Assembly (NCBI GenBank): GCA_016932095.1
Contig: JAFGDN010000047.1
Location: forward strand, 1 to 58,400
Origin: Sedimentisphaerales bacterium
GTDB lineage: Bacteria; Planctomycetota; Phycisphaerae; Sedimentisphaerales; Anaerobacaceae
Direction: 5' to 3'
Length of the DNA: 58,400 nt
Shown here: positions 24,918-33,968 of the stretch, in pieces
How the letters are laid out: each line of letters starts with the position of its first letter
Numbering within the stretch: position 1 is the first letter of the stretch
Program-made: the position numbers and the translations under genes
Notes under the pieces: generated by a model
Seen by the model: only the letters and a program-made list of their open reading frames with translations
Told to the model about the DNA's origin: nothing
Databases searched by the model: none

Positions 24918-26495
24918 TTACTCACGCCACGGCTGTCCCGTTTTTGGCTTCGTCTCAGCCGACGGAGTAGCACCCGTGATGGGTATGGTTACTGAAATCT
25001 CATCGTCGCCGTTCATAACTCGCATTAGTCCCTTTGCGTCGGCCTTAATCGGCCCCGTAACAAATTCCGGGGTATTAAACGTTTCGAGGCAGAAGTCATA
25101 AAATTCCGGATTTTTTTGCGGCAGCACCAGCGGCTTGTGCACACTGCCCATCTTATCGACATAGCTTATGTAGCACCTTGTGAACGACCCCTGCTCTTTT
25201 TTGCTGCTGAAAACTATCCACCTGCTGTTACTGGACCAGCTATGCCAGCCCTCACTGTGGTCGCTGCTAATATCCAGCCGACGATATTCATACCGGCCTG
25301 ATTCCTCGGCCGATTTCAAATCCATAATGTATAAATCGCTGTTTTTCTCCCAGGGCGGAAAATAACCATACTTGCACATACAAAACACCAGCCATCGCCC
25401 GTCGGGACTTATGCGCGGCATTGCTATGCTAAATCCTGTATCTTTAGATGACAACACCGTCTCGACCTGGCCCCATTTATCCTTTTCCACATCGTAGCTT
25501 ATTCGAACAAGGTCATACTTTACCTTATCGTACCCGTCCGGCGGAAACTTCTCCTGGCCCGCCCACGTTATTTTTGTGCTGCAGAAATACAAATAACGTC
25601 CGTCGCCGGACCATGCAGGCCAGGTCTCCAGTCGGTCTTTTCTTGAAATCTCAGGCGTCGTCTTAATGGTCCTGGAGCCCGCGACGAAATATGCCAGCGT
25701 CGAGTCAAGGTCGATTGTGTCGCGAACCTCCTCTCCGGCTGTATGAAAAAACATCGGAAGATTGTTAATGGAATATACCGCAATATTTCCGCTCGGGTGC
25801 CACGCCGTATAGCCGAACTTGGCACCGATTTTAATAACTTCGTCGCCCTTTAACAGCAGCGTTTTTGCTCCCTTCGTATTGCTCCGCACGCCCATCAATA
25901 CCCTGTCGGGCCGGTTTGCGCTGAAGCTGTGACAATTCAGGCACATACCCACATAGCCGTGATTGTCCAGCACTGCTCGTTCATCGAAACTACTAAGGTC
26001 GCGCTGATAAATACCTACAGGCCCCCTGGTCATTGTATGAGTGGGATGCATCCTCCTGTAAACTACAAAACCATCGACTTCTTCGCCGGCAATCCTGTTG
26101 GCTATCGTGCCGAATCGAACCCAGCCCTCCTTGTCCTTTTTCACAAAAATATCGAAATACAGTTTTTCCCCTTTGTTATCCTCAAGAAGCTTATGCCAGG
26201 CATTTTTACCTATTATGATTTTCGGCGACCTGCTCGAAATCTTTATCGGTTTGCCCTTCGCTGAGTATATTTTAGTAAAATAAGACGTGCCGCGCTCCTG
26301 CACCATAAAATTCAGAGGCGCAATATTAGGCGGTATTACCATTGAACTGTAGTCGGGGCTTATCTCCGGCGGTCGTTCTATTGAGTTATATTTGTCAATC
26401 TCAGCCCTGCGACTTCGCCAGGCATATACAAAAACGCCGCTCAGCAATAATATTCCAAATAACACAAAACTGAAAATTACCGCTTGCTTCCTCAC
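24918..26495 (-). CDS. Membrane-anchored beta-propeller (TolB/PD40-like) protein with a CxxCH motif
   Basis: 525 residues. One N-terminal membrane segment (about 7-26) anchors an extracytoplasmic protein. Repeated PD40/WD40-like blades are visible as AWHPSGNIAVYS, AWSGDGRYLYFCS, RISPDGRWLVFC and SWSSNSRWIVFSS. A single CLNCH at residues 185-189 is a c-type heme attachment motif, which would link the propeller to electron transfer; zinc or disulfide use is an alternative. The start overlaps the stop of the upstream membrane-protein gene (ATGA, 26492-26495), so the two are coupled. No enzyme activity can be assigned. Confidence 0.75.
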   Translation of the reverse strand: MRKQAVIFSFVLFGILLLSGVFVYAWRSRRAEIDKYNSIERPPEISPDYSSMVIPPNIAPLNFMVQERGTSYFTKIYSAKGKPIKISSRSPKIIIGKNAWHKLLEDNKGEKLYFDIFVKKDKEGWVRFGTIANRIAGEEVDGFVVYRRMHPTHTMTRGPVGIYQRDLSSFDERAVLDNHGYVGMCLNCHSFSANRPDRVLMGVRSNTKGAKTLLLKGDEVIKIGAKFGYTAWHPSGNIAVYSINNLPMFFHTAGEEVRDTIDLDSTLAYFVAGSRTIKTTPEISRKDRLETWPAWSGDGRYLYFCSTKITWAGQEKFPPDGYDKVKYDLVRISYDVEKDKWGQVETVLSSKDTGFSIAMPRISPDGRWLVFCMCKYGYFPPWEKNSDLYIMDLKSAEESGRYEYRRLDISSDHSEGWHSWSSNSRWIVFSSKKEQGSFTRCYISYVDKMGSVHKPLVLPQKNPEFYDFCLETFNTPEFVTGPIKADAKGLMRVMNGDDEISVTIPITGATPSAETKPKTGQPWRE

Positions 26496-28405
26496 TGCTT
26501 CAATCCCGATATGCCATAGACATAATAAAAAAAGTAGCTGTCGCCGTAATTTCCTGCCAGCTCATTGAAGGCAAGTTTCTTGTTTGACCTGTAACGACCC
26601 AGGTAAATATCGTTGAAACCTTTAAAACGCTGCGTCGCCTCCCGGCCGATTTCACTGCCAGGCAATTCTATCTTGTTTTTTTTCGTCATGAAATTGTAAA
26701 GCAATATCGCCTCCTCATACGAACGCGGAATAAATTTATAACCAAAATCATCCAGCCGGACGATAATCCCCGCGAAATCGTCAAGCTGCCCCGTCAGCAG
26801 GTAGTATGCCGTTAAATATTCGAATGCCATCCGATTGCCTCTGTTCTTTTCGAGAAGGTCAAGAAAGAGATTTTCGTTGAGCGAATTGAACTCTCTGTCG
26901 GTTTCCGGCATCAAACCTCGCAAACGCTGAATCTCCCGGTCCGTTGACAGGTTAGGGTCTAATTCTATCTTTTCAAGATAATCCTTTGCCCAGCCCGCGT
27001 CAAACAGTGTCCTGCTAAGCGCCCCAAGATACACCTTTGCCGCGCCGGTATCGCCCTTGACCATACTAACCAGAGCCAGCCGCCTCAGAACTATCGGCCG
27101 CTCTCCGAATGTATCCATGGATAAAGCCAGCATCGATTCGGCAATGTTCATATGCCCCATCTCGATGTATGTGTCAAACGACCACCATCGGCCCATGGGG
27201 GTTTCCGATTCGCCCGACAGCGTCAGCGCGCCTCGCACCTGGTCATACTCAAACATATCTTCGCCTAAGCGCCCCGTCTGGTACAAAGCGAGGTTGATAG
27301 CGTGGCTGATGAATTTGTTATGCTGGTATGGGCGGGCTGTCTCGAGCGCCTTGTTCCACATTCCCCTGTTGACGTAATAATTCACCGCTATGAACGCCTT
27401 CGCCTTGGTGTTGTGGCAAAAGCAGATAACCAGCACCCCGGCAATAATAGCAAGCACCGGCGTAATCGCGGCCGCGGATTCTCCCGCCAGCCGCATTCGA
27501 AGCCGCTCGAGCCGGCCCCGCCCGGTTTTCCCGATTGTTTTCAACGGCCTCGCGGGAGCCGTCCTTTCGCCCTTACGAAGCAAACCCGCAATCCATAAAC
27601 CCAGCAATCCCAGCGGCAGCAGAAAGTAAAGGGCATAAACCACCGTCAAAGTAAGTTTATCGCCCCCAAAAAAATGAGGCATAAAACCGTTGAAGGCGTC
27701 TGTAATACCTGCATCGAAAAAAAACTCGCTTGCAAGGTATGCGACTATAGGGGGCGCTATCAGAAAAACCAGTGCGGTCGCCGCCCGGCGTCTGAAAAAC
27801 AGCTCGTAGAGGCCGCAAATCACCGAAAACAGCAAATACTCTCCCCCGCCGACCACATAAACAATTATCGATAAGACCGCGAAAATCACTAAATTTACCG
27901 GCTTCGCTTTTGAGGTGGCCGCCATATACAAATACGAAAATCCGAGTATTGTCAGCAAATCCATTGCGATGTTAAATGGGTACACATAACGCTCATTCGC
28001 GAACGGGTATGTGTAACGGGCATAAATGATAAGCAGCAGAATCGGCCCGGTAAAACACACCCAGCCAATACGCCGCCCGCCCGCGGCACGCATTATCACG
28101 CCGGTGCAGAGCCACAAAAGCCATGCCTGAGCAGTAGCAACCACGGGACCTGCCCATCCTATATAGAAAAACTGCGCCAAAAAGGCGCTGACGTATGAGA
28201 CCAGCCCGCCCGGATAGGTTATGAATTTCCTGAAAAACTCCCAACCAGTGTAAAAAACCGGAAAATCCCAGCTTATTCCGCCCTCGTGGTAAATAAGCCG
28301 AAGGTCAACCACCTGCCACAAATACAGATAATACAATATAAAAAACAGCAGGCATAATACCATTGTCCAGATTAGGCCCAAAGGCATTTTACGCGACAGA
28401 TTCAT
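26492..28405 (-). CDS. Large multi-pass membrane protein (DUF6057-like)
   Basis: About 637 residues from the ATG at 28405, which has GGTGA upstream; in-frame TTG (28414) and GTG (28411) are less likely. The first 340 residues hold about ten membrane helices. The rest is soluble and helical with TPR-like pairs (for example GMWNKALETARPYQHNKF and LTAYYLLTGQLDDFAGII). The layout resembles proteins annotated DUF6057 in Bacteroidota that accompany TolB-like genes; this assignment is from memory and moderate. It is coupled to the CxxCH propeller gene, so a shared role at the membrane is likely. Confidence 0.65.
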   Translation of the reverse strand: MNLSRKMPLGLIWTMVLCLLFFILYYLYLWQVVDLRLIYHEGGISWDFPVFYTGWEFFRKFITYPGGLVSYVSAFLAQFFYIGWAGPVVATAQAWLLWLCTGVIMRAAGGRRIGWVCFTGPILLLIIYARYTYPFANERYVYPFNIAMDLLTILGFSYLYMAATSKAKPVNLVIFAVLSIIVYVVGGGEYLLFSVICGLYELFFRRRAATALVFLIAPPIVAYLASEFFFDAGITDAFNGFMPHFFGGDKLTLTVVYALYFLLPLGLLGLWIAGLLRKGERTAPARPLKTIGKTGRGRLERLRMRLAGESAAAITPVLAIIAGVLVICFCHNTKAKAFIAVNYYVNRGMWNKALETARPYQHNKFISHAINLALYQTGRLGEDMFEYDQVRGALTLSGESETPMGRWWSFDTYIEMGHMNIAESMLALSMDTFGERPIVLRRLALVSMVKGDTGAAKVYLGALSRTLFDAGWAKDYLEKIELDPNLSTDREIQRLRGLMPETDREFNSLNENLFLDLLEKNRGNRMAFEYLTAYYLLTGQLDDFAGIIVRLDDFGYKFIPRSYEEAILLYNFMTKKNKIELPGSEIGREATQRFKGFNDIYLGRYRSNKKLAFNELAGNYGDSYFFYYVYGISGLKQ

Positions 28406-28541
28406 CTTCACCAATTATCACCCCAAACGCGTCTTGACACGACGCTTCCATAACACAACCTTCGATATATCATCTTACCAGATTTTCGTCAGGGAAACAC
28501 GTCAATTTCCTTGCTCTCGCCTGTTGCCTCTATGAAAATCC

Positions 28542-28570
28542 TTGATAAATTTTTGCTCTGTTGTTATACT
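28542..28570 (+). promoter_or_regulatory. Promoter of ahcY
   Basis: TTGATA (28542-28547), 17-base spacer, TATACT (28565-28570), 50 bases before the ahcY ATG. Confidence 0.65.
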
Positions 28571-28620
28571 TTCTGCCCTGTAAATCTGTGAAAGCTGTGG
28601 TTTTTGAAAGGAAAACTTAT

Positions 28621-29880
28621 ATGAAATTCGATATCGCTGATATTAAACTCGCCGGGAAAGGCAAAAAACGAATCCTCTGGGCCGACAACGATATGCCGGT
28701 TCTGGCGTCAATCCGTGAACGCTTTGCAAAACAAAAACCCTTAGCCGGCAAAAACGTCTCCGCCTGTCTTCACATAACCGCTGAGACCGCCAATCTTGCC
28801 CGCACCCTCAAGGCGGCAGGCGCTAACGTCGTTCTCTGCGCCTCGAATCCCCTTAGCACCCAGGATGACGTCTCCGCCTCATTAGTAAAGGATTTCGGCA
28901 TACCCGTTTTCGCAATCTGCGGCGAAGACCGCAAGACCTATTACAAGCACATTCACGCGGCGCTGGACCATAAGCCCGTGATTACTTTCGACGACGGCGC
29001 TGACCTCGTTACTGAGCTTCACACAACCCGAACCAACGACGCCGAGCGAGTAATCGCCAGTATGGAGGAAACCACCACGGGCGTTATCCGGCTGCGCGCC
29101 CTTGACAAGTCCGGCAAGCTCAAATTCCCTGTCATCGCCGTGAACGACGCCGCCAGCAAACATCTCTTCGATAACCGCTACGGCACGGGGCAATCCACCG
29201 TTGACGGCATCATCCGCGCTACCGACTTCTTAATGGCCGGCTCCAAAGTCGTCGTCGCCGGCTACGGCTGGTGCGGCAGGGGCTTCGCTATGCGGGCAAA
29301 AGGTATGGGCGCTATCGTTATCGTTACCGAAATCAATCCCATCAAGGCAATTGAGGCCTCGATGGACGGCTTCGAGGTTATGCCTATGCAGCAGGCCGCT
29401 AAGGTCGGCGACCTGTTCGTGACGCTTACCGGCAACAAAAACGTCATTCGCAGCGAGCACTTCCGCGTTATGAAAGACCGCGCCGTCGTCGCCAACTCAG
29501 GGCACTTCAATGTCGAAATAGACATTCCAGCCCTGGCCAAGCTCAGCAAAAAAATCAATAAAGACATCCGCAACCACGTCGATGAATACGTTCTTCCAAA
29601 CGGCAAACGAATATGCCTGTTGGCCGAAGGCCGATTGATTAACCTCGCCGCCGCCGAAGGTCACCCCGCCAGCGTTATGGATATGTCCTTTGCCACACAG
29701 GCCCTCGAAGCCGAATACGTAGTCAAACACGCCGACAGACTTGCTGCCTTCGTCCACAACGTTCCCATCGAAATCGAAAACACCGTCTGCACGCTGAAAC
29801 TCAAGTCGATGGGTATAACGATTGATAAACTGACCCTCGAACAGGTCAAATACCTCGCCGACTTCGGCGAAGGAACATAG
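28621..29880 (+). CDS. ahcY: S-adenosylhomocysteine hydrolase (adenosylhomocysteinase)
   Basis: 419 residues from the ATG at 28621, chosen because AAAGGAA lies just upstream and the promoter at 28542-28570 overlaps the longer reading frame. The enzyme splits SAH to adenosine and homocysteine with bound NAD and so removes the inhibitor of methyltransferases. Visible motifs: FDDGADLVTELH, NDAASKHLFDNRYGTGQS, the Rossmann loop AGYGWCGRGFAMRAKGMGA and NSGHFNVEID. The C-terminus stops at LADFGEGT without the Lys-Tyr tail of mammalian enzymes, like the shorter archaeal and Thermotoga forms. A HAD phosphatase follows after 16 bases. Confidence 0.96.
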   Translation: MKFDIADIKLAGKGKKRILWADNDMPVLASIRERFAKQKPLAGKNVSACLHITAETANLARTLKAAGANVVLCASNPLSTQDDVSASLVKDFGIPVFAICGEDRKTYYKHIHAALDHKPVITFDDGADLVTELHTTRTNDAERVIASMEETTTGVIRLRALDKSGKLKFPVIAVNDAASKHLFDNRYGTGQSTVDGIIRATDFLMAGSKVVVAGYGWCGRGFAMRAKGMGAIVIVTEINPIKAIEASMDGFEVMPMQQAAKVGDLFVTLTGNKNVIRSEHFRVMKDRAVVANSGHFNVEIDIPALAKLSKKINKDIRNHVDEYVLPNGKRICLLAEGRLINLAAAEGHPASVMDMSFATQALEAEYVVKHADRLAAFVHNVPIEIENTVCTLKLKSMGITIDKLTLEQVKYLADFGEGT

Positions 29881-29896
29881 GGCAGGCGTTGCAGGA

Positions 29897-30553
29897 ATGT
29901 TCAAGGCCATTCTTTTCGACCTCGACGGCACGCTGCTCAATACGCTCATCGACCTTGCCGAAGCGATGAACGCCTCTCTCGTTTATTTCGGCTTCAAGCC
30001 CCACTCAGTCGAGGCCTTCAAATACTTTGTCGGCGAATCCGTCGAGGTCGAGGCGAGACGTGCCCTCCCCGAATCCGCACGCGACAACCGCACCGTCAAA
30101 AAAGTAGCCGAATACTCGCAGCAAATCTACGCAAATTGCTGGCAAAAGCACACCAAACCATATCCCGGCATTCCCGAACTGCTCGATGAGCTTCAACATC
30201 GCGGATTACGCCTGGCCATTCTCTCAAATAAAATCGACAGTTTTACAAAAATTATGGCCGAAAAGCTCCTCCCGCAATGGCGTTTCGACGTTATCCAGGG
30301 CGCATTACCCGGCGTTGCCCTCAAGCCCCATCCCGATTTGGCCCTGCGAATAGTAACACAACTGAAAATACCATCAGAACAGTTCCTTTATTTAGGCGAT
30401 TCCAATATCGATATGCGAACCGCCGTCGCCGCCGGTATGTATCCCGTCGGCTGTCTGTGGGGCTATCGAACCGCCGATGAATTGCTAAAAGACGGCGCAA
30501 GAGCGCTCATCAGCACCCCCGCAGAACTCCTTAAAATCCTCGAAGCTCAATAA
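29897..30553 (+). CDS. HAD-family hydrolase, phosphoglycolate phosphatase-like
   Basis: 218 residues. HAD motif I is FDLDGT (residues 7-12), motif II is AILSNK, motif III is the Lys in ALKPHPD, and motif IV is YLGDSNIDMRTAVAAG. The helical cap between motifs I and II fits the Gph/PGP subgroup, which removes phosphate from 2-phosphoglycolate formed during DNA repair or oxygenation. Substrate specificity in this family is not safe from sequence alone. It follows ahcY by 16 bases and is probably co-transcribed. Confidence 0.88.
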   Translation: MFKAILFDLDGTLLNTLIDLAEAMNASLVYFGFKPHSVEAFKYFVGESVEVEARRALPESARDNRTVKKVAEYSQQIYANCWQKHTKPYPGIPELLDELQHRGLRLAILSNKIDSFTKIMAEKLLPQWRFDVIQGALPGVALKPHPDLALRIVTQLKIPSEQFLYLGDSNIDMRTAVAAGMYPVGCLWGYRTADELLKDGARALISTPAELLKILEAQ

Positions 30554-30590
30554 TCCGATACTCTTTTAAGCGCCTTTGCACCGAAATCCC

Positions 30591-30630
30591 TTACTGGCCT
30601 TTGACTTTGACGGCCTTTGCGCGTTCGGAC
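30591..30630 (-). pseudogene. Duplicated 3' end of hsp20 (tail only)
   Basis: On the minus strand this reads S-E-R-A-K-A-V-K-V-K-G-Q-stop. The intact hsp20 gene at 32511 ends with the same residues plus one extra V-K pair. At DNA level 35 bases match around a 6-base deletion, and the stop codon is kept. The bases further upstream in the coding sense (30631 onward) do not match hsp20. It forms a direct repeat with 32511-32556, and the two copies bracket the beta-helix gene. Confidence 0.85.
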
Positions 30631-30645
30631 GTGAAACATTTTAAT

Positions 30646-30675
30646 TTGCAATTCACGCTGTGTTTGTTGTATACT
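30646..30675 (+). promoter_or_regulatory. Promoter candidate for the beta-helix gene
   Basis: TTGCAA (30646-30651), 18-base spacer, TATACT (30670-30675), 47 bases before the proposed ATG. Confidence 0.45.
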
Positions 30676-30722
30676 CATAACGAGTGAAAACATTAATATT
30701 GGGGGGCGGGAGAAGGGCTAAA

Positions 30723-32468
30723 ATGAGAAGGGTTATTGTCTCTTTCGCAGTTTTCTGCGTAGCGGCTGTCTGCCAGGCAGAAACAATCTACGTGGACGCC
30801 AACGCACCAGGCGCCAATAACGGTTCAAGCTGGGCCGATGCGTATAAATATCTGCAGGATGCCCTTTGGGCAGCCGAACCGAATCAGGGGATTCAAATCT
30901 GGGTAGCACAGGGCACTTACCGGCCAGATGAAGACATAAATAATCCCGTCGGTACAGATGACCGAACTGCCACCTTTCAACTTAAAAACGGCGTTGCAAT
31001 CTACGGCGGATTCCCTGCTGGCGGCGGAGGTCGTTACCCAAACACATACCAGACAATCCTCAGCGGCGACCTCGACGAAGACGATGAACCTGGTTTTATC
31101 AATAATGGGGAGAACAGTTACCACGTTGTCACCGGCTCTTATACAAATTCGACTGCAATCTTAGACGGTTTTACTATTACCGCCGGCAACGCCAACGGCT
31201 CATCCCCGTATGATTGCGGCGGCGGAATGTACAATGAATCCAGCAATCCGACGCTGGCCAACTGCACTTTCAGCGGCAACTCAGCAAAATATGGCGCTGG
31301 GATGTACAACGAATCCTCCAGCAGCCCGACCCTGGACGACTGCACTTTCAGCGGCAACTCCGCAGACAATGCAGCCGGCGGAATGTATAACTCAAACAAT
31401 AGCAGCCCGACACTGGACGACTGCACTTTCAGCGGCAATGTTGCAAAGGGCTATAGCGCCGGCAGTTCAACAACAACCACCACCAGCGGCGGCGGCTCAA
31501 CAACCACCACAAGCGGCGGTGGTTCAACAACCACCACAAGCGGCGGCGGCGGAATGTACAACAACTCAAGCAGCCCGACTCTGACCAACTGCACTTTCAG
31601 CGGCAACTATGCAGGTTGCTACAGCGGCACCGGAACCTGCGTCAGTTGCGGCGGCGGAATGTACAACAACTCCAGCAGCCCGACGCTGACCAACTGCACT
31701 TTCGCCAACAACTCGGCAAGCGGCTCCGACATACACAGCTCCAGTTCGGGTGGCGGAATGTATAACAACTACAGCAACCCGACGCTGACCAACTGCACTT
31801 TCCGCGGCAACAGTTTAAACGGCGAAGCAAGCACTTCCGGCGGCGGAATGAAAAACTTTTACAGCAATCCGACACTGACCAATTGTTCTTTCAACGACAA
31901 TCGTGCGCCTCACTTTTTAGGCAACGGCTCAGGCGGTGGAATATTTAACGGTTACAGCAGCCCGACCGTAACCAACTGCATATTCTGGGGTAATTATGCT
32001 CCAAACGGGCCTGAGATATATAATTCTGAAACAAGCACTCCAATTGTTACTTTTTCTGACGTTCAGGACGGCTATTCAGGAACAGGTAATATCGATGCAG
32101 ATCCGTGTTTTGTTAATTCTTCGGCGGGCGATTTACGCCTTTTGCCTCGTTCACCCTGCATCGATGCAGGCGATAACACAGCCGTCCCTGAAGGGGTAGA
32201 AACCGACCTCGACGGCAGAGACCGCTTCGCAGATGGGGACTGCAATACTACCGTCATCGTCGATATGGGGGCATACGAATTCACTTATGCTTATTTAGGC
32301 GACTTCGACTCCGATTGCGAAGTTGATTTTACGGACTTTGCAATCCAGGCCGGTTTCTGGTTCACAGATGAGCTTCTTGTGGATATTGCCCCGACGCCCG
32401 CCGGCGACGGCATCGTTGGTATATATGATTTAGCCGTTATTTGCGATAACTGGCTGGCCGGAAAATAA
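30723..32468 (+). CDS. Secreted right-handed beta-helix protein with dockerin-like C-terminus
   Basis: 581 residues from the ATG at 30723, which has AGAAGGG upstream; a GTG at 30684 is less likely. A signal peptide (VIVSFAVFCVAAVCQA) precedes ETIYVDANAPGANNGSSW, the usual start of such proteins. From about residue 165 to 440 a repeat of the type GGGMYN(N)SSSPTLTNCTFSGN recurs about eight times, each a coil of a parallel beta-helix (Chlamydia-PMP/choice-of-anchor style). A Thr/Gly-rich tract interrupts it. The end (GDFDSDCEVDFTDFAIQAGFW...GIYDLAVICDNWLAGK) is a dockerin type I-like EF-hand pair common in Phycisphaerae. Likely extracellular, possibly adhesive or glycan-linked. It is flanked by hsp20-end direct repeats. 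Confidence 0.85.
   Translation: MRRVIVSFAVFCVAAVCQAETIYVDANAPGANNGSSWADAYKYLQDALWAAEPNQGIQIWVAQGTYRPDEDINNPVGTDDRTATFQLKNGVAIYGGFPAGGGGRYPNTYQTILSGDLDEDDEPGFINNGENSYHVVTGSYTNSTAILDGFTITAGNANGSSPYDCGGGMYNESSNPTLANCTFSGNSAKYGAGMYNESSSSPTLDDCTFSGNSADNAAGGMYNSNNSSPTLDDCTFSGNVAKGYSAGSSTTTTTSGGGSTTTTSGGGSTTTTSGGGGMYNNSSSPTLTNCTFSGNYAGCYSGTGTCVSCGGGMYNNSSSPTLTNCTFANNSASGSDIHSSSSGGGMYNNYSNPTLTNCTFRGNSLNGEASTSGGGMKNFYSNPTLTNCSFNDNRAPHFLGNGSGGGIFNGYSSPTVTNCIFWGNYAPNGPEIYNSETSTPIVTFSDVQDGYSGTGNIDADPCFVNSSAGDLRLLPRSPCIDAGDNTAVPEGVETDLDGRDRFADGDCNTTVIVDMGAYEFTYAYLGDFDSDCEVDFTDFAIQAGFWFTDELLVDIAPTPAGDGIVGIYDLAVICDNWLAGK
31461..31547 (+). repeat. 27-base in-frame tandem repeat (GSTTTTSGG)
   Basis: Two clean 27-base units at 31494-31520 and 31521-31547 follow a longer 33-base unit at 31461-31493. 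Each encodes a Thr-rich, Gly-flanked linker inside the beta-helix gene. Unit length is a multiple of three, so copy number can change without a frameshift. Confidence 0.85.
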
Positions 32469-32470
32469 GA

Positions 32471-32502
32471 AAAGCCGCCTGCGAAAGTGCAGGCAGCTTT
32501 TT
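32471..32502. terminator. Bidirectional terminator between the beta-helix gene and hsp20
   Basis: AAAGC-C-GCCTGC, loop GAAAGT, GCAGGC-A-GCTTT then more Ts. The stem has one C-A mismatch and A- and T-runs on its two sides, so it can serve both convergent genes. Confidence 0.88.
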
Positions 32503-32510
32503 CGTTAGGT

Positions 32511-32951
32511 TTATTGGCCTTTGACTTTGACCTTGACGGCCTTTGCGCGTTCGGACTTGGGCAGCTTTATTGTCAGGACGCCGTTTTTGCAGGCAGCGTC
32601 AATCTTCGATGGGTCAATGTCGGAAGGCAAGCTCAAATCGCGCCTGAATGACCCATAGTTGCGTTCGGCGTAGTAATAGCCCTTTTCTTTTTTCTCTTCT
32701 TCGTGCTTTTTCTCGCCGCTTATGGTCAGCGTATTACCCTGGACTGAAATGTCAATATCCTCGGCGTTACAGCCTGGAACCTCGGCCTTGACTGTTAAGG
32801 TATTTTCATCCTCGCTGATGTCAATCGCGGGCCACACGGTTTTTTCGGCTAACGCGGGCCAGCCGCCGAAGAACGAGCTTACCAAATCGTCCATATCCCT
32901 GTGCAAACGTGCCAAATCATTTTTACCTTGTCTTAAACTTAACAGAGTCAT
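32511..32951 (-). CDS. Hsp20/alpha-crystallin small heat shock protein
   Basis: About 146 residues. The alpha-crystallin domain runs from PAIDISEDENTLTVKAEVPG to the closing GVLTIKLPK motif, with the C-terminal extension SERAKAVKVKVKGQ. It forms oligomeric holdase chaperones that bind unfolding proteins. Two ATGs are possible: 32957 lies only two bases after AAGGAGG, whereas 32951 has an 8-base spacing, so I choose 32951. The last codons are duplicated upstream of the neighbouring beta-helix gene. Confidence 0.95.
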   Translation of the reverse strand: MTLLSLRQGKNDLARLHRDMDDLVSSFFGGWPALAEKTVWPAIDISEDENTLTVKAEVPGCNAEDIDISVQGNTLTISGEKKHEEEKKEKGYYYAERNYGSFRRDLSLPSDIDPSKIDAACKNGVLTIKLPKSERAKAVKVKVKGQ

Positions 32952-33212
32952 ATTCATTACCTCCTTTTCTTTTTTTAAATTTATCCGCTTTTTTCCGTTT
33001 TTATCTCACTAAGACCAGGAGCAAAACGCGTGCCAGTTCCCAAAAGCCCTGTTTAAGCGATAAAACCGCCGCTAAACTGCCTTTTGGATGTTTTTTTCAA
33101 CCTCCCAAACTGCCAATTTGACACCCCCGTATCCAATCTTCTAAAACGGTATTGCGGCAAAGGATTAGCTGCGTTACCATATCTGCGTATGTTTTTTAAG
33201 GGGTAAAAGCAA

Positions 33213-33968
33213 ATGACTGAGAAACAAAATAATCTTATGCTCGACCGATTGGAGCAGGTCGTCCGCTCAACAATTAAATCCTTTGCTGAAAAACTGATAG
33301 CCGGGCTAACGGACAATCTCGAAAGTATTACCATTGTAGGAAGCGCCCTGACCGGTGATTTTCATCCCGGCACAAGCGATATAAATATCGTGCTGGTCCT
33401 CGGCAGGGAAAATATCGATTCCCTGAACCTGCTGGCCTCTATGGTCAGGCCGATGAGAAGGGCGAGGGTTTCACCGCCTGTTATTATGACCGCTGAATAT
33501 ATCGAGCGAAGCAAAGACGTCTTCGGAATCGAGTTTTTGGACTTCCAGATGACGCACCAGACCATTTTCGGGCAGGACCCCTTCGTTAATCTTAATTTTG
33601 ACAGGCCTCACGTCCGGCTGCAATGCGAACGCGAGCTAAAAGCGACGCTAATCCGGCTCAGGCAGGGCTACATCGCAAGCTCGGCAAACCGACGTATCGT
33701 TCAGGATATCCTGATTTCGGCGGTAAGGGGACTGGCGCCTCTGCTTCGAGCAATGTTTTGGCTAAAAGGCATAGACCGGCCGGCAAAAACCGCACAATTG
33801 TTCGAAAGGTCGGTCAGTGAATTTTCAATCGAACCGGTTATGTCAACCCTTTACAACAGGGGGACGAAACTCAAACTTGCAAATGACGAATTCGCAAACC
33901 TGTTTGAAAAAGTTTATGCTGCCGTGGATAAACTTGCGAGGATTGTCGATGGGCTTGAGGTCTCCTGA
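33213..33968 (+). CDS. Nucleotidyltransferase-like protein with altered metal motif
   Basis: 251 residues. VGSALTGDFHPGTSDINIVLVLG at about 42-64 is the GS...DxD helix-turn of the polymerase-beta nucleotidyltransferase fold, but the second Asp is Asn (D56-I-N58). The C-terminal half is helical like the substrate-binding part of kanamycin-nucleotidyltransferase-like proteins. The lost carboxylate suggests weak or no catalysis, or a binding role. The ATG has AAGGGG upstream. The stop overlaps the next start by one base, tying it to the TPM and LemA genes. Confidence 0.65.
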   Translation: MTEKQNNLMLDRLEQVVRSTIKSFAEKLIAGLTDNLESITIVGSALTGDFHPGTSDINIVLVLGRENIDSLNLLASMVRPMRRARVSPPVIMTAEYIERSKDVFGIEFLDFQMTHQTIFGQDPFVNLNFDRPHVRLQCERELKATLIRLRQGYIASSANRRIVQDILISAVRGLAPLLRAMFWLKGIDRPAKTAQLFERSVSEFSIEPVMSTLYNRGTKLKLANDEFANLFEKVYAAVDKLARIVDGLEVS

